NCBI RefSeq assembly: GCF_003201775.1
Contig: NZ_QJJZ01000002.1
Location: 62,001-126,000 of the forward strand
DNA from: Arenibacter sp. ARW7G5Y1
GTDB lineage: Bacteria; Bacteroidota; Bacteroidia; Flavobacteriales; Flavobacteriaceae
DNA: 64,000 nucleotides
Direction of reading: 5' to 3'
A program made the translations under genes and the position numbers. Each line of letters opens with the position of its first letter. Within the stretch, counting starts at the first letter, position 1. Shown here one piece after another: positions 35,601-43,502 of the stretch. The notes below the pieces were generated by a model, which was given only the letters and a program-made list of their open reading frames with translations, did not search any database and was not told the origin of the DNA.

Positions 35601-35724
35601 TACGGACGGCCCAGACCATAATGTTCTAAAAATAAAACCCCCTATGGTCTTTACCCAAGCAAACGCCGAAGAACTAATTTTTTATCTAAGAAAAATTTTG
35701 GCCGAGGATTTTATGAAATTGTAA
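32692..35724 (+). CDS. Triple fusion: APH-type kinase, M23 (LytM) domain and class-III aminotransferase
   Basis: About 1010 residues from ATG 32692 (the frame opens at 32635; 32698 is also possible). Part 1 (about 10-350) is an APH/hydroxylysine-kinase-like domain with the Brenner motif VHNDANDNN (H204, D206, N211) and metal-binding D228 in AIDFGD. Part 2 (about 435-575) is an M23 lysostaphin-like domain with Zn ligands H442/D446 (HLGVDF) and H534 in HLHF, plus H496 in YGHL. Part 3 (about 600-1010) is a PLP aminotransferase/phospholyase with D821 (SDEVQ) and K851 ([11 protein letters not shown]). The outer parts resemble the human HYKK and PHYKPL/ETNPPL pair, so kinase followed by phospho-lyase chemistry on an amino alcohol or hydroxy-amino acid is plausible. 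No signal peptide is evident. Confidence 0.88.
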   Translation: MPMEYNKILITADEAINIVLENFNILGSAKPLPGEIDFNFKIDAADGREYILKISRPNENEDYLDFQQELLLYAREHDGDLNTPKVIEDINGNPISEFKDNFGRIRKVRLLSWVAGRVWSGVNPQLEELRYSLGKQCGRLTQALQGFDHPEAHREFVWDVAQGNWTTAHLNLFEGEKREIVSYFQNLFKLSQSGYSQLRKAVVHNDANDNNVIVSQDLIDPKVVSAIDFGDSVYTQIINDLAIACAYAIMGHKDPLEAALPIVRGYHHTFPLDENELEHLYMAIAMRLVISVTKSAINKLEEPDNGYLLISEEPAWELLRKWRDINADFAHFSFRGACGYTAHPKEVKFLAWTRKHIFSMENLFPTVGSNTVFPLDLSVSSTWIGHEKDFNDLDYFQYKLNKLQGEHPSKILAGGYLEPRPIYTTSSYDKIGNMGRENRSIHLGVDFWLPAATPVHALFDGEVVTAVNDAGDKQYGGLVILRHKEEGLEFYTLYGHLSVDSATSHVVGAGLKAGDTIGVLGNRAENGNWAPHLHFQIMLSMLHFKIDFPGVGYYSQVDLWRSLCPDPNMLFKEKALAQSESVSNSDILAYRKQHLGKSLSLQYKLPIKMVRGAGQYLLDECGRKYLDTVNNVAHVGHEHPAVVRAGQEQMALINTNSRYLHENINELAKVLLETLPPALSVLHFVNSGSEANELAIRMVRAATGQRDIIASEVGYHGNTNMCIDISSYKFDGKGGQGAPEHTHIFPLPDAFRGKYRGENTGRLYAKEVKGQIDNIHAKGRGVGAFIIEPIISCGGQVELPEGFLALAYRYVREAGGLCISDEVQVGCGRMGTTFWGFQLHGVVPDIITIGKPLGNGHPLAAVACTQEVAERFANGMEYFNTFGGNPVSCAIGAEVLRVVKRERLQAHALKVGTYLKKELRTLAKEFPIIADVRGQGLFLGIELVNGHMEPLAEQTDYLANRMKDHGILMSTDGPDHNVLKIKPPMVFTQANAEELIFYLRKILAEDFMKL

Positions 35725-35861
35725 CTCATTGTCTGCAATTATCCCAATAAACATGATGATTGTACGGTCGAGTCTGTTTGCGGACAAGCAAGGCTCGAGG
35801 AGACGGCCCAAAAGGATCAATCGCGGATATTCAATATTGTAAGCCTCAATGCCTGTATAAA

Positions 35862-37139
35862 CTAATCCATAATAAATTTGGCGCCCAATTCGAATATACT
35901 GGCACTTAGGCCGGTGGTTCTTTCATATTGGTTAAACCTAAAACTAATGCTCTTTAATCCAAATTTCCACACTTTGCTCTGGGTAAAAATGTCCTTGTAG
36001 GTTATGCCGAAACCGTATTGATTGCTATTAAATTCGGACAAGTCATAATCAGAGGTATAGTATTCATAGGTCGATAATGCCGTTTCTTTGGGATAAAAGT
36101 AATCGGAGGCTGTTTGGGTATAATAGCGGTACATGGGAAACACGGTAAACTTTTCCGATATTTTTATGGGGATTTCCAAACTTGCCGTATAGGCGCTAAC
36201 CCCCCAATCGTCATAATAATATCTAAAATAAGCGCGTAGGCTCATTAGATCGTTAAGGTAGTACGAAAGCCTTCCACCAATGGGCAATTTAAATCTGGAA
36301 GTTGGCAATAGTTCCACATTGTCCGCCAACTGAAAATTCTCAATAAAAAAATTGTTCTTATCCTGTAAGTATACTCTTTGGTGGGGAGTAGAAAGTAATC
36401 CATCCTGTAGAACAAAATCCAACGACAGCGACGCTTGAAAACGTTTAGTGATAATCTGTGAAAAATTAAGGGAAAGTGAATAGGAATTTCGGTTCAAGTG
36501 GTTAAACTCATTAAATAATGGAGAATAGGTACCTGTTCCACTAATTCGGTCATCAAAAAAACCTTCCCGTAGTTCTATGGGATATTGTGGCTTATAAGTG
36601 TCCAAATATACTTGTGCACTAATTCCCAATTCTGTATTTTTTTCGTTCATGAGATGGGTATAACCGCCTCCGAACCCCACGGAAAAGTAATCGTACTCTG
36701 CAGAAATGGCTATGTTTCCGCTAAGGATGTTGTTTCTATTCTTGGAACTATGGGTAAAGGTAGGGTGGAAATAGGTAAGGGCATCGCTTTTGGAGGCGCC
36801 TGAAGACTCCACCCATGGGCTGGCGGTCTTGTTGCCGTCAAAAGGATTGATATTGCTGGAGGAAGCGGAAGTATAGGCGGATATTCCCGCATCCAAAGTA
36901 AGAACATTATCCTCTCCCAATGGGATACTGACAATAATGGTCGGGGTCATATCCGTTAATTTTTCTGTTCCCTCCCCACCGGTAACAGCGGCATTGTTCC
37001 CATCTTGACTATAGTAACTATATAGTAGCTCCACTTCAGGAGTTTCCAAGACTTTCTTAACGTATTCCTGATTGTTTCCTTGGGAAAATCCAGCCCATGA
37101 AATCAACCCCAAAAACAATATAGATCCTAATTTCTTCAT
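35862..37139 (-). CDS. DUF3570 outer-membrane beta-barrel protein
   Basis: 425 residues, signal peptide to about 19 (WAGFSQG). It fits DUF3570: an N-terminal YSYYSQDGNNAAVTGGEG, TPTIIVSIPLGEDNVLTL, then alternating amphipathic strands ending LGAKFIMD, as in outer-membrane barrels. Function is unknown. Last gene of a four-gene unit thioredoxin-ApbE-DUF4266-DUF3570, 6 nt after the DUF4266 stop. DUF3570 and DUF4266 are repeatedly seen together. Confidence 0.82.
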   Translation of the reverse strand: MKKLGSILFLGLISWAGFSQGNNQEYVKKVLETPEVELLYSYYSQDGNNAAVTGGEGTEKLTDMTPTIIVSIPLGEDNVLTLDAGISAYTSASSSNINPFDGNKTASPWVESSGASKSDALTYFHPTFTHSSKNRNNILSGNIAISAEYDYFSVGFGGGYTHLMNEKNTELGISAQVYLDTYKPQYPIELREGFFDDRISGTGTYSPLFNEFNHLNRNSYSLSLNFSQIITKRFQASLSLDFVLQDGLLSTPHQRVYLQDKNNFFIENFQLADNVELLPTSRFKLPIGGRLSYYLNDLMSLRAYFRYYYDDWGVSAYTASLEIPIKISEKFTVFPMYRYYTQTASDYFYPKETALSTYEYYTSDYDLSEFNSNQYGFGITYKDIFTQSKVWKFGLKSISFRFNQYERTTGLSASIFELGAKFIMD

Positions 37140-37145
37140 TTCTTT

Positions 37146-37355
37146 TTAATTACATCCACATCCACCACCTGTTTTGCCCCCATTGGCTCCTGCAGCAGCT
37201 TCCCTATATATTTGAAAATTGGTTTCGAAGCGTTCCAGGCTTTTGGTGGCCAAAATCATCTCTTCGTCATTGAGGTAGACTTTGTCGTACTCCCTGACTG
37301 CAACGCAGGAGGATAGTGATAACATGCCCATAATAAGTATAATCAATTGTCGCAT
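37146..37355 (-). CDS. DUF4266 small lipoprotein with C-terminal GCGCN
   Basis: 69 residues from ATG 37355, nine codons inside the longest frame; this start places it 4 nt after the apbE stop and gives a proper signal peptide with lipobox LSLSSC. The mature part has VYLNDEEMILA, ERFETNFQIYREAAAG and the glycine-rich tail GGKTGGGCGCN. The DUF4266 family shares this tail. It has no recognisable flavinylation motif (DGxxGAT type) despite the ApbE neighbour. The two tail cysteines may bind metal or be modified; this is inference. Confidence 0.82.
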   Translation of the reverse strand: MRQLIILIMGMLSLSSCVAVREYDKVYLNDEEMILATKSLERFETNFQIYREAAAGANGGKTGGGCGCN

Positions 37356-37359
37356 AATG

Positions 37360-38349
37360 CTATTGGGTTTTGTTAAGTTCAATATTTTTGGAAGTGTGGA
37401 TGTTGTTCTCGTCGTCTATAATAATACATTCTACCCCTTTTATTTGATTAATTATATATAGGCCCGTTTCCACCCCGGTAATAAAAACGGAGGTAGCCAA
37501 GGCATCACATAATTCCGCACTTGGCGCAAAAATAGTAACACTTAGGATGCCAGTGGAAGGGTATCCTGTTCTTGGGTCAATAATATGGCTATATTTTACA
37601 CCATTGAAGGTAACATATTTCTCGTAATTGCCCGATGTGGCAACGGCGGCATTGACTACCGGGAACCAGGAGAATATGTTGTCCTTGTTAAGGGGGTTGG
37701 TAATGCCCACCATCCAGTCCGTACCATCGGGTTGTTTTCCCCAGGTAGTTAAATCCCCAGAGGCATTTATTATTCCAGACTTTACGCCTTCCGTTTTTAG
37801 CATGGTTCTTACCTTATCAGCTGCATATCCTTTGCCAATGGCCCCAAAACCTATTTTCATACCTTCCAATTTTAGGAATACGGTTTGCGCATTCTTATCC
37901 AGTACAATGTTTTGATAACCAATTTTGGAAACCGAATTGGTTATGGCTTCCTTAGATGGCATTTGGGTCATGCTGCCATCATATCTCCATACCTTATCGA
38001 TGGAGGCATAACTAATATCAAAAGCGCCATCGGTAATTTTCGAGATAGTAATACACCGTTCTATAAGGTCTATTAGTTCCGGATCAACTTTTACAGCTGA
38101 TATGCCAGCATTTTTATTTATTTCAGAGGTTTGTGAGGAAGGATTCCATGAAGAAATCAACTTTTCAATTCTGGTGATTTCTGCAATGGCGGCGTCTATA
38201 TAATGGTCAGCAGCAACCTCATCCTTTGCAACCACAGTTATATCGAACCTACTTCCCATTAATTTAGTGGTTCGCCTATGTGCTATGTCCTGAGCAAAGA
38301 CGAAACATGGGATTAAAACTGCAAATGCAATTAATAATTGGTTTTTCAA
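37360..38349 (-). CDS. apbE: ApbE FAD:protein FMN transferase
   Basis: Exported 329-residue enzyme that attaches FMN from FAD covalently to Thr/Ser of target proteins outside the cytoplasm. Signal peptide ends FVFAQ (about 20). ApbE motifs: RRTTKLMGSRFDITV near 25-40, LISSWNPSSQTSEIN near 62, FGAIGKGYAADKV near 165-178, SHIIDPRTGYPSTG near 255 (Mg/FAD region) and CDALATSVFITG. Its start overlaps the thioredoxin gene by 4 nt. No obvious flavoprotein substrate is encoded in the operon. Confidence 0.93.
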   Translation of the reverse strand: MKNQLLIAFAVLIPCFVFAQDIAHRRTTKLMGSRFDITVVAKDEVAADHYIDAAIAEITRIEKLISSWNPSSQTSEINKNAGISAVKVDPELIDLIERCITISKITDGAFDISYASIDKVWRYDGSMTQMPSKEAITNSVSKIGYQNIVLDKNAQTVFLKLEGMKIGFGAIGKGYAADKVRTMLKTEGVKSGIINASGDLTTWGKQPDGTDWMVGITNPLNKDNIFSWFPVVNAAVATSGNYEKYVTFNGVKYSHIIDPRTGYPSTGILSVTIFAPSAELCDALATSVFITGVETGLYIINQIKGVECIIIDDENNIHTSKNIELNKTQ

Positions 38350-38780
38350 CCTTCAAATGATTTTAAAAGTGCTATGTATTCTTGCACGGATATGTTTTTA
38401 AATCCGGTTTGTCCCAGAATATTACCATTCGGGTCCAGGAGAAGTACCAAAGGGAAATATCCATTTTTATTGTATTTTTCAGCGAGTTGGGCGTTTTTAA
38501 TCTTTTGATCCTCCGGGAGTAGATTCGCTTTTTTTCTGGGAAAATCTGCCCTTAGCATAGTCCAATGGTCCTTGGCATAATCCTGAAATTCGGAGGACTG
38601 CCAAATACTTTTATCCAGTCTAATACAAGGGGCACACCAATCGGAACCAGAAAAGACCAAGAGCACATTTTGGTGGTTTTGTTTGGCCAGGGCGGCAGCG
38701 GCTGTCCAATCGCTTTCCCATTTTTGAGCGGATAGGAAACTAGACAAAAGTAGGGTCATTATTAAAATCCGCTTCTCCAT
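38346..38780 (-). CDS. Exported thioredoxin-fold protein
   Basis: 144 residues from ATG 38780, chosen because the 15 residues before it would block the signal peptide (MEKRILIMTLLLSSFLSAQ). Redox motif CAPC (C49, C52) in FSGSDWCAPCIRLD, a cis-Pro region GYFPLVLLLDPNGN and a GFKNI end are typical of thioredoxin/DUF255-like oxidoreductases. First gene of the operon with apbE, DUF4266 and DUF3570; it probably keeps extracytoplasmic cysteines reduced, perhaps those of the DUF4266 tail (inference). Confidence 0.88.
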   Translation of the reverse strand: MEKRILIMTLLLSSFLSAQKWESDWTAAAALAKQNHQNVLLVFSGSDWCAPCIRLDKSIWQSSEFQDYAKDHWTMLRADFPRKKANLLPEDQKIKNAQLAEKYNKNGYFPLVLLLDPNGNILGQTGFKNISVQEYIALLKSFEG

Positions 38781-38933
38781 TCTATGAGGTTTTAATGATA
38801 AAAGTAAAGTTTTTGGGTCTATCAAAACATGACAACTATCATTAGATTTTGTCGGGCTTATATCAATACCTTACATCTATTGGTCCAAAACCATTGTTAA
38901 AAGAAAGTTCATTTCCAATAGAGTGGAGGATTA

Positions 38934-39845
38934 TCATTTTAAATTGTTTAACCATCCTACCCATTGATTGGTCCATGTGGCCAAATGGGTGTCTTGTAGC
39001 CCCAGGGCAAAACCGTGACCTCCTGTTGGGTAGATATGCATTTCTGTGGGAACCTTATTTTTTATTAGGGCCGTATAGAACAAAAGACTGTTCTCCACGG
39101 GGACAGCGGTGTCGTCCGAGGCATGCAGCAAAAATGTGGGAGGGGTATCGGCAGTAACCTGTAATTCGTTGGAGAAATGTTCAACCATCTGTTGTGAAGG
39201 ATTTTCCCCCAATAAGTTTCTTCTAGAGCCACCATGGGTATTTGGTTCTCCCATGGTAATAACTGGATAGGCCAAGGTCATGAAGTCAGGTCGTGCACTA
39301 AGGTTATCAATGGCATCTTTTTTGGGATATACCTCGTCATTATAGTGGGTACCCAAAGTAGAGGCCAAATGACCACCTGCAGAGAAACCTATTATTCCAA
39401 TATTGGTAGGATCAATATTCCATTCCGAGGCTTTGGACCGCACTGTCCTTATGGCCCGTTGTGCATCCTGTAAGGGTACTTTGTGTATTTCTGTTTGTGA
39501 TTTTAGACTGGGCAAACGATATTTTACTACTATTCCCGCTATGCCTTTGGCGTTAAGGAATTTTGCAAAATCAGTGCCTTCCCAGTCATACGCCAGTATA
39601 CCATAACCACCGCCCGGGAAAATCAATACCGCCTGTCCGGTGGCTATTTTTTTCGCAGGAAGATATACTTCTATTTGTGGTACCTGTACTTTGGCTATCC
39701 TAACAATATCCGCGCTTACTACTTCCTCTTTTTCATCGGTCTTAATGGAGTTGGGTATGTTGTTGGGCCAAAGAGGCAGTACAGTGTTTTGGGCGTAAGT
39801 GGTCATGCTTAGTAAAGTGGAGAAAAGGAAAATAAATGGTTTCAT
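38934..39845 (-). CDS. Exported alpha/beta-hydrolase esterase (paralogue of the fusion's esterase half)
   Basis: 303 residues with signal peptide (SMTTYAQ, about 18). Motifs FPGGGYGILAYDWEG, GFSAGGHLASTLGTHYNDEVY, DDTAVPVENS and GGHGFALG give the Ser-Asp-His triad and oxyanion glycine run. The order and wording of these blocks are nearly the same as residues 35-310 of the protein at 16027, so the two are paralogues, but here no GH43 part follows. Likely acetyl or other ester hydrolase on plant or algal polysaccharide; the linkage is unknown. It stands alone. Confidence 0.88.
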   Translation of the reverse strand: MKPFIFLFSTLLSMTTYAQNTVLPLWPNNIPNSIKTDEKEEVVSADIVRIAKVQVPQIEVYLPAKKIATGQAVLIFPGGGYGILAYDWEGTDFAKFLNAKGIAGIVVKYRLPSLKSQTEIHKVPLQDAQRAIRTVRSKASEWNIDPTNIGIIGFSAGGHLASTLGTHYNDEVYPKKDAIDNLSARPDFMTLAYPVITMGEPNTHGGSRRNLLGENPSQQMVEHFSNELQVTADTPPTFLLHASDDTAVPVENSLLFYTALIKNKVPTEMHIYPTGGHGFALGLQDTHLATWTNQWVGWLNNLK

Positions 39846-40571
39846 TTTAATTTTTGAATAGTTTGATACGGATAAAGATAGAAAATATCGTTGAACAAGA
39901 AGGTTTAAAATTTTTCAGGCACATCTTGGCCCATAAGAAGGTTCGTATAATCAATTTTTGAAGCTGTACGGTCTATATTTTTGATGCCTTGTGGTTATTA
40001 CAAGTGACATATTGATAATTGTATGATATTATTTATTTTATAAAACACTGATTAAGAATTGTTTATATATTTGCTAGACTGCTTAGTTCTCTTTTGGAAA
40101 CATGCCTACAGCATAAGACTCCTTCCCCTAGACAGGGGAAGGTGGATCCTGCATCCAAGCGCAGGAGACGGAAGGGATTGAAAGTCCAAGACAAGTGAAA
40201 TAAGCTTATAGCCAATACAATTCCTTAGGCAAAACCACCGAGCGTTATATTATACATTAAGTTCCAGCCAAGGATGTGCGATTCCTCGTCGTCCCGAAAA
40301 GGGGTTTGGTGTCGAAGTGACTATTGCAGTCATTTCGATCGATAGAGAGAAATCACACAAGTAGCTAATATGCAGTTTAATGAATACCCTTAAGATAAAT
40401 AATCCCTTATCAAAATCACACAACTGGCTACCTTCAAATCTAAGGCTTATTCAAATCCAACAGAAAAGTCAAATATGTACAACTTCTCTCCCTAAGGTAC
40501 CTATCTGGAGTTGCAAAAGGGCAACTCATTTCGAAGTGACTTTGGAGGTTCTTTTTGAGCTTTAATTTATT
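39846..40571. other. 726-nt intergenic region with dispersed-repeat-like hairpins
   Basis: No credible gene; the 61-codon plus frame at 40380 lacks any coding features. Contains two tandem hairpins (40121-40166) and segments resembling dispersed Flavobacteriia repeats (TGTCGAAGTGACTATTGCAG near 40309 and TCATTTCGATCGATAGAGAG near 40334; AAGTGAC recurs near 40535). This looks like a repeat-loaded spacer. Confidence 0.5.
40121..40166. repeat. Tandem REP-like hairpins
   Basis: First hairpin CCTTCCCCT (40121-40129)/AGGGGAAGG (40134-40142) with a 4-nt loop; second TCCTGC (40147-40152)/GCAGGA (40161-40166). The compact double-hairpin arrangement and GC content well above the surroundings are typical of REP/BIME-like elements. 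Genome copy number cannot be tested here. Confidence 0.55.
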
Positions 40572-42689
40572 CTACTCTTTCTTTGTTGCAATCTCTATAA
40601 CCCCGTGTTTACCTAATTTTCCATACTTATTGGAGGTGGATTCACCTGGTGCAAAACTGCCAATGCTTTCAATTTCCGAATACTTCATAGTAGGCACATA
40701 GTTTTTTCCCTTGTTTTCACCGTTGACAAAAATCACAGCTTTTTCCATCCCTTGCTTTCTATATGAACTTAAATCCAATATATCATCTGGGTCGTTCGTG
40801 TTGATACCGTAACCTACTTTCCATTTACTATTTGGAGTTTTGCCATCTTCCCCTTTTATGACCTCATTACTTTCATTGTAGCTCGTTACATTGGTAGTCC
40901 AGTTGGCGTTGGGATGTACGGCATTGTTGTTAGTGGATTGCACCTTCCATCCACTTTTTTTGGTAGTAATCTCTACTACGCCACTTTTTTTTCCTTTGAT
41001 GCCATATTTTTTAAAGGCTGCTTCCCCTTTTAAAACGTCTATGCTTTCAATGGTGCTTGGAAGAATACTTCCCATGTCAAAATCCGAATCTTTTTCTACT
41101 CCATCGATTATAAATAGTGGTTCTTCATCGGACTTAATGTAGAGGTATGGATTATTTTGGGAAGTGTCTGGGGTTGTTTCTGAGACAATGGCATTTTGAT
41201 AATTTTTAGTCGTGATCTCAATTGCCCCATTTTTTGCTTTTTCCCCATATATATTTGTGGCAGTGACTCCTTTTACCACATTAATACTGTGAATGTTCTT
41301 GGGATCTACTTCACTAACCTTGTAATCCTTGGAAACTTCAATGGCATCTATAATAATAAGAGGGTCGTCCGTCGCTACTGAATTTTTCGTCGTAGTGGAC
41401 GCCTTGATACGGATCGTTTCGGAATCATGGTTGGTTTTTTTAATTTGTTGATAGGCCTTAAGTCCATTCATGTTGTCATTTCCCTCCAACGCATGCCCCA
41501 TAGAAATAATTTTATTATCCTTATCGGTTTCAATATATATTGAAAATGGTTTTATACCATTTAGATCCTTAAATGTATTGGTGCCTGTCATGGTCGTCTC
41601 ATCAAGTTTGGAAACTGTAAACGATGATGATATGTTTGTGATTGCCCCATTTTGATTTCGCTCTATGTCTGCGAAAGTTTGGGAAACGCTATAATTTTTT
41701 TTGAGAGTGTTGGAGATTTTCTCCAGGTCTTCTGGCGTACTGGTCTTGTAAATGGTAAATTCAACTTTGGTAGTGTCTGTATTGTTGTTCTCCAATGTTG
41801 ATACCGGTAGGTTGGTCGGGGTACTTACCTGTGTTACCGTTTTGGTATTAAAGGCAACTAAAAAATAGGCAAGGAAAGGTACTACAAGCGTAAATTTCCA
41901 AGCTCTGAGATTGTTTGATCTGCTTTTGTTTAACATGACGATTCGTTTTTTGATTGATGAAGTAAAAAATGGATTGATGATTGATGAATATTGTTGGGCT
42001 GCCGAGGCGTTTTTCAGCAATAAGTATTGATATTCCTTAGAACTTCCCAAGTTATTTGAAACACATTGGTCTGCAATGTACTCCAGATTCTGTGAGACCG
42101 ATTTTTTGTATAACCAGACAAAGGGATTTACCCATTGAAACGCAGAAAATAGATGGACCAACAAAATATCCAAGGAATGCCATTGAAGCGCGTGTATTTT
42201 TTCATGGGCAAGTATTTTTTCCAATTCATCGGGCTGGTGTAGGGCCGGATTGTAAACTATGAGATTGAAAAAGGAAAAGGGGGAGGTATCCGCCTTGGAT
42301 TCTATTAACTTAAAAGCATTGACTTCCATAATTGTTCCCTGTTTTATCAATCGTCTTAAGGATAATAGTTGCATCCCAAGTCGGCCCAGGAAAAAGAGAA
42401 CTCCACCGGCGTAAAGGATGGCAATTATGTTCCACCAATCAAATCCAGGAGTATTTATAGGAATGGATTCCACAGTCGCGGATTCCTCCAAAGTAAAGGG
42501 CAGGGGGTCTACCAGTACAATTTCGGTGAGTGTCCAAAGTGGAAAAAGTAAGGCTATTAAAATCCCAGAAGCCAGGAACACTCTATGTAAGGCAAATAGG
42601 GTTTCCTTTTCCAGGAAAAGTTTATGGCAACACCAAAAAATGGCAAGAACACCACTGCTTTTTATCAGGTAAATAAGGAAGTCTTCCAT
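40572..42689 (-). CDS. BlaR1-like M56 membrane metallopeptidase with plug-like C-terminal repeats
   Basis: 705 residues. Three to four membrane helices (about 5-20, 36-58, 85-108, and one near 265-280 before the extracytoplasmic part). The Zn motif is HEKIH (H162, E163, H166) and the downstream LEYIADQ Glu completes the M56 site. Residues about 440-705 contain three degenerate TonB-plug-like repeats, each ending in (N/S/H)G(A/V)(I/V)EI(T/A)TK. The pairing with BlaI at 42689 (1-nt overlap, TAATG) implies the peptidase inactivates that repressor upon a signal. What the plug repeats sense or bind is unknown. Confidence 0.9.
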   Translation of the reverse strand: MEDFLIYLIKSSGVLAIFWCCHKLFLEKETLFALHRVFLASGILIALLFPLWTLTEIVLVDPLPFTLEESATVESIPINTPGFDWWNIIAILYAGGVLFFLGRLGMQLLSLRRLIKQGTIMEVNAFKLIESKADTSPFSFFNLIVYNPALHQPDELEKILAHEKIHALQWHSLDILLVHLFSAFQWVNPFVWLYKKSVSQNLEYIADQCVSNNLGSSKEYQYLLLKNASAAQQYSSIINPFFTSSIKKRIVMLNKSRSNNLRAWKFTLVVPFLAYFLVAFNTKTVTQVSTPTNLPVSTLENNNTDTTKVEFTIYKTSTPEDLEKISNTLKKNYSVSQTFADIERNQNGAITNISSSFTVSKLDETTMTGTNTFKDLNGIKPFSIYIETDKDNKIISMGHALEGNDNMNGLKAYQQIKKTNHDSETIRIKASTTTKNSVATDDPLIIIDAIEVSKDYKVSEVDPKNIHSINVVKGVTATNIYGEKAKNGAIEITTKNYQNAIVSETTPDTSQNNPYLYIKSDEEPLFIIDGVEKDSDFDMGSILPSTIESIDVLKGEAAFKKYGIKGKKSGVVEITTKKSGWKVQSTNNNAVHPNANWTTNVTSYNESNEVIKGEDGKTPNSKWKVGYGINTNDPDDILDLSSYRKQGMEKAVIFVNGENKGKNYVPTMKYSEIESIGSFAPGESTSNKYGKLGKHGVIEIATKKE

Positions 42690-43048
42690 TAATTCTTATT
42701 TTCTATGAGCTTTATAATTTCTTTCAATTCTTCCACGCTGATCTTGTCCTCGGAGGCAAAATGAGAAACCAGATTCTTATAGGAATTATTAAAATAATCC
42801 TCAATGGCCCCGCTAATAAATTGTTTTCTGTACTCCTCCTTGGCTACCACTGGGTAATATTGGTGTGTGTTTCCATAGGCTTCATGGGACACATATCCCT
42901 TTTCTTCCAAGTTGCGGATAATGGTGGAAAGCGTATTATAATGGGGCCTTTCTTCGGTAAACTTGGCTAGAACGTCCTTTACAAAAGCTTTCTCCAATTC
43001 CCATAGAATTTTCATTACCTCTTCCTCCTTATTGGTCAATTTTTTCAT
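42689..43048 (-). CDS. BlaI/MecI/CopY-family repressor
   Basis: 119 residues: winged helix (LTNKEEEVMKILWELEKAF, then PHYNTLSTIIRNLEEKGYV as recognition helix) and a C-terminal dimerisation segment. The BlaI family is relieved by cleavage by a cognate M56 protein, here encoded immediately downstream. Three 16-bp dyads AACTA-N6-TAGTT upstream (43164-43219) are the likely autoregulatory operators. Targets beyond its own operon are not evident. Confidence 0.92.
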   Translation of the reverse strand: MKKLTNKEEEVMKILWELEKAFVKDVLAKFTEERPHYNTLSTIIRNLEEKGYVSHEAYGNTHQYYPVVAKEEYRKQFISGAIEDYFNNSYKNLVSHFASEDKISVEELKEIIKLIENKN

Positions 43049-43502
43049 GGATCCTTATTTTTTTGTGCGTTACGGCTTAGGCCGTCAGGCTTTACGCTAC
43101 AAGTCCTCGTTCTGGTAGAACTGCGGGCTTTTCACTCCAATCCTTAACGCTATCCAAACATATAACTATTTTTTTAGTTATACAACTATAAAAATAGTTA
43201 AACAACTAAATATGTAGTTTTTATTGGGTAAAGTCAGAATTTTAGAGACTAAATGATCACGAATAATGTAAAATAGAAATGCCATGGGCTAAATCACAAG
43301 TGTAGATAAACCAAATCATTAATTGTGTGAATAGTGTTACTGATACGAACAATAAAAAAAATGTGCCGCGACCAAAACCAAAATATGTGAGACTTCGCTC
43401 CCGATAATCATCGGGAGTCCCAAAAAAGTGAGGCCGTCGAAGTGACTATTTTATACTACACTTGCCTTGTAGTAGAATGAGGTATCTTTGGTTATTCTAT
43501 GG
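43049..43502. promoter_or_regulatory. 454-nt region: BlaI promoter/operators and repeat-like hairpins
   Basis: Holds the triple operator array (43164-43219), upstream of the BlaI start; a REP-like segment at about 43070-43140 including GTTCT/AGAAC (43109-43121); and a CTCCCGAT/ATCGGGAG hairpin (43398-43417) nearer the GH141-like gene, followed by an AGTGAC-type segment also seen near 40310. No gene. Confidence 0.6.
43164..43219. promoter_or_regulatory. Triple BlaI-type operator array
   Basis: Three 16-bp dyads AACTA-N6-TAGTT start at 43164, 43184 and 43204, exactly 20 bp apart (about two helical turns). Spacers are TTTTTT, TAAAAA and AATATG. The half-site resembles the TACT/AGTA-type elements bound by BlaI/MecI. 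They lie 116-171 nt before the repressor start codon. In-phase spacing should put three dimers on one face of the helix. Confidence 0.85.

Noticed and set aside
40380-40565. 61-codon plus-strand frame
   Set aside because: No coding character; located in repeat-rich spacer and without conserved features.
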